Below, in pieces: positions 58,995 to 64,000 of a stretch of 64,000 nucleotides of DNA. The number at the start of each line of letters is the position of its first letter. Position 1 is the stretch's first letter. The position numbers and the translations under genes are program-made. The notes below the pieces were generated by a model. It made no database searches. It saw nothing but the letters and a program-made list of their open reading frames with translations, and had not been told where the DNA came from. The stretch is from NCBI GenBank assembly GCA_031374115.1, contig JANMNO010000058.1:1-64000 (forward strand). The letters are read 5' to 3'. The stretch comes from JAKFWF01 sp031374115 (GTDB lineage: Bacteria; Pseudomonadota; Alphaproteobacteria; Rhizobiales; Hyphomicrobiaceae).

Positions 58995-60677
58995 TTACAT
59001 CCCAGCATAGTTTGGACCGCCGCCACCTTCAGGGGTGACCCAGGTGATGTTCTCGCTCGGATCCTTGATGTCGCACGTTTTGCAATGCACGCAGTTCTGC
59101 GCATTGATCTGAAACCGTGCGCGGCCATCTGCATCGGTCAAAATCTCATAGACCCCGGCTGGGCAATAGCGCTGCGCTGGCTCAGCATATACCGGTAAAT
59201 TAACGGCAACCGGAATGTGCGGGTCGGTAAGTTTGAGGTGGACGGGCTGATTTTCTTCATGATTGGTGCCGGAGAACGCCAAACTCGTCAGCCGATCGAA
59301 CGTCAACACGCCATCCGGTTTCGGATACTCGATCGGCTTCACGCGCCCCGCTTTCGAAAGCGTTGCAGCGTCCGGCTTGCCATGGCGCAGCGTGTACCCA
59401 AGACCGATGCCGGGGATGATCGTGTTCAGCCACATGTCGAGACCACCCAAAGGCACGCCGAGCTTTGTGCCAAAGCGTGACCAGAACGGTTTGACGTTTC
59501 GAACCCGCTTCAGGTCGCGCGCGATGGGACCTGTCAGGACTGCTTGCTTGTAAGCCTCAAGCTTATCTTGCGCGCGGCCGGCTCCGAGCGCATCGAACAC
59601 GGCTTCGCCGGCATGAATGCCCGAGAGGATCGCATTGTGCGAGCCTTTGATGCGGGGCACATTCACGAAGCCAGCAGCGCATCCAAGCAGCGCTCCACCG
59701 GGGAAGATCAGCTCGGGGATCGACTGCCACCCGCCCTCGGTAATTGCGCGCGCGCCGTAGGCGATGCGCTTTCCACCGGCGAATGCCGGCGCGATGCGGG
59801 CGTGCGTCTTGAAGCGCTGGAATTCGTCGAACGGCGACAGGTACGGATTCGTATAGTTGAGATGCACGACGAAGCCGACCACCACCAGGTTCTGGCCGTA
59901 GTGATACAAAAACGAGCCGCCCCCGGTCTCGTTGTCCAGCGGCCAGCCGAAAGAATGCTGAACCAGGCCGGGGTGATGGTTTTCCGGCTTGACCTGCCAA
60001 ACCTCTTTCAGACCGATGCCATATTTCTGCGGGTCCCGCCCTTTGTCGAGCCCGAACTTGGCGACCAATTGCTTGGTCAGCGATCCGCGAGCGCCCTCTC
60101 CAAACAGTGTGTATTTGCCGCGGAGCTCCATGCCCCGCGTGAAGTTGTCCGTCGGCTTGCCGTCGCGGCCGACCCCCATATCCCCGGTTGCAACGCCGGT
60201 CACCCGGCCCTGGTCGTCGTACAGCACTTCTGATGCAGCAAAGCCCGGATAAATCTCGACGCCGAGCGCCGTCGCCTGCTCGCCGAGCCAGCGGACGACG
60301 TCGCCGAGGCTGCCGATGTAGTTGCCGTGATTATTCATCAATGGCGGCATCAGGAAGTTCGGCAGGCGGATGTCGCCCGAAGGCCCGAGGAACCTGAATT
60401 GGTCGTCGGTAACCTGGGTCTGCAAAGGGCAGCCCTGCGTGCGCCAGTCGGGCAGCAACCGGTCGAGTCCGACCGGGTCGATTACCGCACCCGATAAAAT
60501 GTGTGCGCCGACCTCTGAGCCTTTTTCAACAACGACGACGGAGAGATCGCTGCCGTTTTCAGCTGCCTTCTGCTTGAGACGGATGGCCGCCGCCAAGCCC
60601 GCCGGTCCTGCACCGACGATCACCACGTCGAAATCCATACCTTCGCGCGGCGGCAACTTGAGTTCGTCTTGGGCCAT
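58995..60677 (-). CDS. electron transfer flavoprotein-ubiquinone oxidoreductase
   Basis: Membrane-associated enzyme passing electrons from ETF to ubiquinone. It begins MAQDELKLPPREGMDFDVV, with the FAD loop VIVGAGPAGLAAAIRLKQ. A central hydrophobic quinone-binding region follows, and the C-terminal 4Fe-4S Cys set reads CVHCKTCDIKDPSENI. The ATG at 60677 has a GAGG site; 560 residues. It links to the dimethylglycine-type dehydrogenase and acyl-CoA oxidation. Confidence 0.94.
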   Translation of the reverse strand: MAQDELKLPPREGMDFDVVIVGAGPAGLAAAIRLKQKAAENGSDLSVVVVEKGSEVGAHILSGAVIDPVGLDRLLPDWRTQGCPLQTQVTDDQFRFLGPSGDIRLPNFLMPPLMNNHGNYIGSLGDVVRWLGEQATALGVEIYPGFAASEVLYDDQGRVTGVATGDMGVGRDGKPTDNFTRGMELRGKYTLFGEGARGSLTKQLVAKFGLDKGRDPQKYGIGLKEVWQVKPENHHPGLVQHSFGWPLDNETGGGSFLYHYGQNLVVVGFVVHLNYTNPYLSPFDEFQRFKTHARIAPAFAGGKRIAYGARAITEGGWQSIPELIFPGGALLGCAAGFVNVPRIKGSHNAILSGIHAGEAVFDALGAGRAQDKLEAYKQAVLTGPIARDLKRVRNVKPFWSRFGTKLGVPLGGLDMWLNTIIPGIGLGYTLRHGKPDAATLSKAGRVKPIEYPKPDGVLTFDRLTSLAFSGTNHEENQPVHLKLTDPHIPVAVNLPVYAEPAQRYCPAGVYEILTDADGRARFQINAQNCVHCKTCDIKDPSENITWVTPEGGGGPNYAGM

Positions 60678-60830
60678 CGTCGTCATTTCCTCGCGGGCAG
60701 CACTTGTGGATGGAAGGCTTGCTGCGCATAGCATATGGCCTTTACGCACACGTCAAGGCACCTCGATAAGTTGGGGGGAAATCGTCGCGCCTGCAGGTGT
60801 TCACGGCCTTTGATTGGTAGTGTCCGTATC

Positions 60831-60913
60831 GGTGTCCGACCCTCTGGGTCTGACACCGTTGCACAGTTGTCAACAACTTATGACTGGTGTCTGACCCGGA
60901 GGGTCAGACACCA
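60831..60913. repeat. bipartite palindromic repeat, copy 2
   Basis: Two palindromic units at 60831-60857 (GGTGTCCGACCCTCTGGGTC and on) and 60885-60913, with a 27-bp spacer. They match copy 1 at 16248-16342 except for a few changes in the first unit and a shorter spacer. Located between the ETF-QO start and the ybgC stop. Confidence 0.8.
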
Positions 60914-60929
60914 TCGTAGGTGCCATCGT

Positions 60930-61394
60930 CTAGAAAGCCGCGCGAAATGCGGCGGGTATCCGCAGCGGTTTTCCCGATACGGAGACGAGCACTACGGTGA
61001 CTTGAGCTTCGAAGATCATACGGCCGTTGCGCGCGATGCACTGATCGAGAACGAGGGTCGCAGCGCCGACCTCCTTGACCGAGGTTGTAACTTCCAGAAT
61101 GTCGTCAATGCGCGCCGGCTGCAGATATTCGAGGCTCATTCGGCGCACAACAAAAGCTGCGGGCTCGCGACCATCCGTGCCGTCGATCAGCCGGCGATGA
61201 TCGTTGCCGCCCAGCCTCAGAAAATCAGATCTGCCGCGCTCGCACCAGCGCACATAAGACGCGTGATAAACCAGACCGGAAAAATCCGTGTCTTCGAAAT
61301 AGACGCGAACCGGCAGCACATGCGTGCGCCGCCCGCCACTCTCGACCAGCCGTCCCGCAAGATCCGGCCAGGGAGTGGGAGCATGGCCGCTCAA
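60930..61394 (-). CDS. ybgC: YbgC family acyl-CoA thioesterase
   Basis: Hotdog-fold thioesterase with the catalytic YFEDTDFSGLVYHASYVRW motif near residues 32-50 (the active Asp in EDTD). Length 154. In many Gram-negatives it heads the tol-pal operon. Here the gene after it is separated by a repeat and is not tolQ. Its start overlaps the upstream metallophosphoesterase stop by 4 bp. Confidence 0.9.
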   Translation of the reverse strand: MSGHAPTPWPDLAGRLVESGGRRTHVLPVRVYFEDTDFSGLVYHASYVRWCERGRSDFLRLGGNDHRRLIDGTDGREPAAFVVRRMSLEYLQPARIDDILEVTTSVKEVGAATLVLDQCIARNGRMIFEAQVTVVLVSVSGKPLRIPAAFRAAF

Positions 61395-62302
61395 ACCCCG
61401 ACCTCCACCAGCAGCACTTCGGGTGGGCGGCCGAAGCGCACAGGGATGCCGGAACAGCCCAGGCCACCAGATACGATCAAGTGGCGCTCTTCCTCGACGA
61501 TATGACCGTAGAGGAAGCGGCTGCCGTAGCGGCTAGGCACGATCGGCGCGTATCCGAACAACTGCACCTGCCCGCCGTGCGTGTGACCGGACAGAGTGAG
61601 TGACACGCGCGACGAAACGCGTGGGAACACGTCGGGCTCATGCGCCATCATGATTACAGGTGCATCGTCGGTAACTTTGGCCAGCATGCCCGGCAGATCG
61701 TCGACGCCGCGATAACCGAACCGGTAGCCGCGCTGACGCTCGCGATTGCGATAAAACGCCCATTGATCGCCGAGCCCCGCGAGCCAGAACGGCTGGCCAT
61801 CCTTTTGCAAACGCATCACGTCGTTTTCGTAGACCTGCACTCCAGCGGACGCCAGTCCCGCCCGGCATTTCGGCGGCCCTGCGAACGACAGCTGCGTTTG
61901 ACGATCGTTCCACCAGTCGTGGTTGCCTAGAACCGCATGTACGCCTAGCGGCGCTCTCAGTTTGCCGAGCGCGCCTGCCCACTCTTCATCGGGAACCGGG
62001 GCTTGCACCCAGCGATGCTCGCTCGTGTAGTCGCCGAGCAGCAGCATCGCATCGGGTTCGAGCGCGTTGGCGGAGGCGACGATCTCGTCGATGCGCGACA
62101 TCGGCATCCATGGCTCGCATGCGTGCAGATCGGCGATCACCGCGAGCTTGAGCTTGAGCCCCTGTGGCCAGCTCGGCGGTGTAACGCGATAGCGCGTGAT
62201 CGACAGGCGTCGCGGCTCGATACCAAACGCATAGGTGCCGAGCCCGACGCCACCGGCGACGAAAGCACCCAGTCCTTTGAGAAGATTACGCTTGGAAATC
62301 AC
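61391..62302 (-). CDS. metallophosphoesterase with N-terminal export-type segment
   Basis: Calcineurin-fold phosphoesterase of 303 residues. Metal-binding motifs are clear: VIADLHACEP, LLLGDYTSEH, VLGNHDWWNDRQ, MMAHEPDVF and LSGHTHGGQVQLFG. The start is the GTG at 62302; the first residues (VISKRNLLKGLGAFVAGGVG) form a Lys-Arg, Tat-like signal, so membrane or periplasmic export is likely. It resembles YkuE-type proteins. It lies 110 bp after ruvB and overlaps ybgC by 4 bp. Confidence 0.85.
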   Translation of the reverse strand: MISKRNLLKGLGAFVAGGVGLGTYAFGIEPRRLSITRYRVTPPSWPQGLKLKLAVIADLHACEPWMPMSRIDEIVASANALEPDAMLLLGDYTSEHRWVQAPVPDEEWAGALGKLRAPLGVHAVLGNHDWWNDRQTQLSFAGPPKCRAGLASAGVQVYENDVMRLQKDGQPFWLAGLGDQWAFYRNRERQRGYRFGYRGVDDLPGMLAKVTDDAPVIMMAHEPDVFPRVSSRVSLTLSGHTHGGQVQLFGYAPIVPSRYGSRFLYGHIVEEERHLIVSGGLGCSGIPVRFGRPPEVLLVEVGV

Positions 62303-62411
62303 AGCTTGCCAGTTTCGGTTGCTTGACGGCTCTATAGCGAAAAGTATGCCCGGTTTACCGCCAGATGACGCACTTCTTAACGCGAAGCTTGGGAACAAGC
62401 TGAATAAATCT

Positions 62412-63476
62412 TTACGCCGTGCCCGCCTCGTCATCGGCAGGTTTATCGGCATCAAATAGCCCGAATTGGGGCGCTGCCGCCCGCGATGGACCAGAAAGTC
62501 CAAGGTGCCGATAAGCGCGCAACGTCAGCATGCGGCCGCGCGGCGTCCGGCTGATGAAGCCCTGCTGCAGCAAATACGGCTCGACTATTTCTTCCAGCGC
62601 ATCGCGCGGCTCTGACAACGCAGCCGACATCGTCTCGATTCCAACCGGCCCGCCATCGTAGTTCTTCGCGATGCAGTTCAGATAGCGATGATCGAGCGCA
62701 TCTAGCCCCTCGGCATCGACTTCGAGTTGCAATAGCGCCTTATCGGCGACCGCCGCCGTGACAATTCCGTCGCCAGCGACCGCTGCAAAATCGCGCACAC
62801 GCCGTAGCAATCGGCCGGCGATCCGAGGCGTGCCGCGAGACCGGCGGGCGATTTCCATCGCGCCATCCTTCTGCATCGGCACTCCCAGAACGCGGGCACC
62901 GCGACTGACGATCAACTCGAGGTCCTCGTGGGTGTAGAAATTTAGCCTAACGGGGATGCCGAAGCGGTCCCGCAGCGGGTTGGTCAAAAGACCTGCACGC
63001 GTTGTCGCGCCCACCAGCGTGAACTTGGCGAGATCAATTCGCACCGATCGAGCCGCCGGGCCCTCGCCGATCATCAGGTCGAGCTGGAAATCCTCCATTG
63101 CCGGATAGAGAATTTCCTCGACCGCCGGATTGAGCCTGTGGATTTCGTCGATGAAAAGTACGTCGCGCTCCTCGAGGTTGGTCAGCAGGGCCGCGAGGTC
63201 ACCCGCCTTGCTGATCACCGGGCCGGACGTCGCTCGAAAGCCAACGCCCAATTCCTTCGCCATGATCTGCGCCAGCGTGGTCTTGCCTAACCCCGGCGGC
63301 CCAGCAAATAATACGTGATCGAGCGCGTCGCCGCGCGCCTTTGCCGCCTGGATGAAAACGCTCAGATTGGCGCGCGCCTGCTCCTGGCCGATGAAGTCGC
63401 CGAGCGCCTGCGGACGGATTGTCGCCTCATAGGCGTCCGCTTCATTCTTCGCGCTCGTTACCAGCCGATCGGTCAT
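62412..63476 (-). CDS. ruvB: Holliday junction helicase RuvB
   Basis: AAA+ motor for branch migration with RuvA. Walker A GPPGLGKTTLAQI, Walker B FIDEIHRL, sensor GATTRAGLLTNPL and the C-terminal winged helix (GFISRTPRGRMLTLRAYRHL) are intact; 354 residues. The opening RPQALGDFIGQEQARANL is typical. ruvA and ruvC are not on this side; they would lie beyond the partial Uma2 gene or elsewhere. Confidence 0.95.
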   Translation of the reverse strand: MTDRLVTSAKNEADAYEATIRPQALGDFIGQEQARANLSVFIQAAKARGDALDHVLFAGPPGLGKTTLAQIMAKELGVGFRATSGPVISKAGDLAALLTNLEERDVLFIDEIHRLNPAVEEILYPAMEDFQLDLMIGEGPAARSVRIDLAKFTLVGATTRAGLLTNPLRDRFGIPVRLNFYTHEDLELIVSRGARVLGVPMQKDGAMEIARRSRGTPRIAGRLLRRVRDFAAVAGDGIVTAAVADKALLQLEVDAEGLDALDHRYLNCIAKNYDGGPVGIETMSAALSEPRDALEEIVEPYLLQQGFISRTPRGRMLTLRAYRHLGLSGPSRAAAPQFGLFDADKPADDEAGTA

Positions 63477-63533
63477 GCTTTGTTCCTGACGCTGTTCGCA
63501 CGCGGCGTCAAGATCGCTTAAAAGTGGAGGGAA

Positions 63534-64000
63534 TTACGCGAATACGTTCGCAACATCGATCGCGATTCCCGGCGGGTCGAGACGAAGGTTTCCGGTTGCG
63601 AGCTTCACGGGCGGCTCGATAGCAGAGCTCGATGCTCGACGATGCCAGATGATCACCTTTTCCTCCGGATCAAGCACGAGGTAGTGCACGATGCTTGGCA
63701 CCTGGAAATAGCCAGCAAGCTTGTCGGTCAAATCGCGTTTGATGCTTGATGGTGACAGCACCTCGACAACGATCACCGGATTAGGGACTTCAAGTGCAGA
63801 ATCAGCGGGCATTGGCAGCGGCGCGACCAAGGCATCTGGCGCGTAGGACGAGCTGTTCGCAATTCGCACCGTGGCGCCGTCAGGCAATGCGTAGAACGGA
63901 ACACCGGCCTGTTTGATGGCGGTCAAAAGAGACGTCACGACCAGCAGCTTCGTTTTCAAGTGCCCCACATTCTGCGATTGCTGCATTATTACCCGCCCGT
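63534..64000 (-). CDS. Uma2 family endonuclease-fold protein, 5' end outside window
   Basis: The frame continues open past the window edge (GRVIMQQSQNVGHLK), so the N-terminal 35-45 residues are missing. It shows the family landmarks SYAPDALVAP (Asp), PVIVVEVLSPSSIKRDLTDK (Glu and E-x-x-S) and YLVLDPEEKVIIWHR. Function uncertain, as for the other Uma2 gene at 47.3 kb, from which it differs clearly in sequence. Confidence 0.84.
   Translation of the reverse strand, partial: GRVIMQQSQNVGHLKTKLLVVTSLLTAIKQAGVPFYALPDGATVRIANSSSYAPDALVAPLPMPADSALEVPNPVIVVEVLSPSSIKRDLTDKLAGYFQVPSIVHYLVLDPEEKVIIWHRRASSSAIEPPVKLATGNLRLDPPGIAIDVANVFA

Overview
The window reads as chromosomal DNA of an alphaproteobacterium, most likely of the Hyphomicrobiales (Rhizobiales). 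It is GC-rich. It has the short HisG with its HisZ partner next to hisS, yacG and maf beside a tRNA-Phe gene, CobS/CobT, a DUF2007/TrmN6/polyprenyl-synthase group next to ispE, OpgC, and PRC-barrel and SPW membrane proteins, all common in that order. I saw no phage, plasmid, insertion sequence or CRISPR array. The genus cannot be named from the sequence alone.

Layout. 1-3.1 kb: end of an acyl-CoA synthetase, a small acidic protein, an SPW membrane protein and an isoaspartyl methyltransferase. 3.3-6.9 kb: a ureide/amide catabolism patch (UraD-UraH fusion, racemase-like protein, amidase), ending in a scar where an ABC ATPase fragment abuts an MFS fragment. 7.1-12.2 kb: tRNA-Phe, yacG, maf, hisG-hisZ, a palindromic repeat field and hisS. 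12.2-16.4 kb: vapBC with a palindromic operator, a PagL-like deacylase, tex and a bipartite repeat. 16.4-18.2 kb: cobS-cobT. 18.2-26.7 kb: glcDEF, a divergent LysR regulator and lutABC, an alpha-hydroxy-acid oxidation block. 26.8-30.6 kb: gyrA and a PRC-barrel protein.

30.8-36.3 kb is the most unusual stretch. It holds an orphan histidine kinase and then a textbook TPP riboswitch. The first gene after the riboswitch is not thiC but a receiver-like protein without its phospho-acceptor Asp. Next comes thiC, broken by an in-frame amber codon just before its iron-sulfur motif. A zeta-type kinase with a small overlapping partner follows, then an antitoxin whose RelE-like toxin is also broken by an in-frame amber codon.

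36.4-47.9 kb: a dimethylglycine/sarcosine dehydrogenase-like flavoprotein, two unknown genes overlapping tail to tail by 102 bp, a secreted ARPP-1 protein, a fatty acid desaturase, two tandem GH114-type proteins, a sulfite-oxidase-family protein and a Uma2 protein. 47.9-56.9 kb: glyQ (without glyS), an S49 peptidase, LysE, a receiver remnant, TrmN6, DUF2007, polyprenyl synthase, ispE, a TPR protein and a PLP dehydratase. 57-64 kb: OpgC with an overlapping SGNH hydrolase, ETF-quinone oxidoreductase, ybgC, a metallophosphoesterase, ruvB and a partial Uma2 gene.

Working together: GlcDEF and LutABC feed glyoxylate and pyruvate to central metabolism; ETF-QO and the dimethylglycine-type flavoprotein pass electrons from amine or acyl oxidation to the respiratory chain; OpgC and its SGNH partner probably decorate periplasmic glucans. 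Thiamine synthesis through ThiC looks disabled as read.
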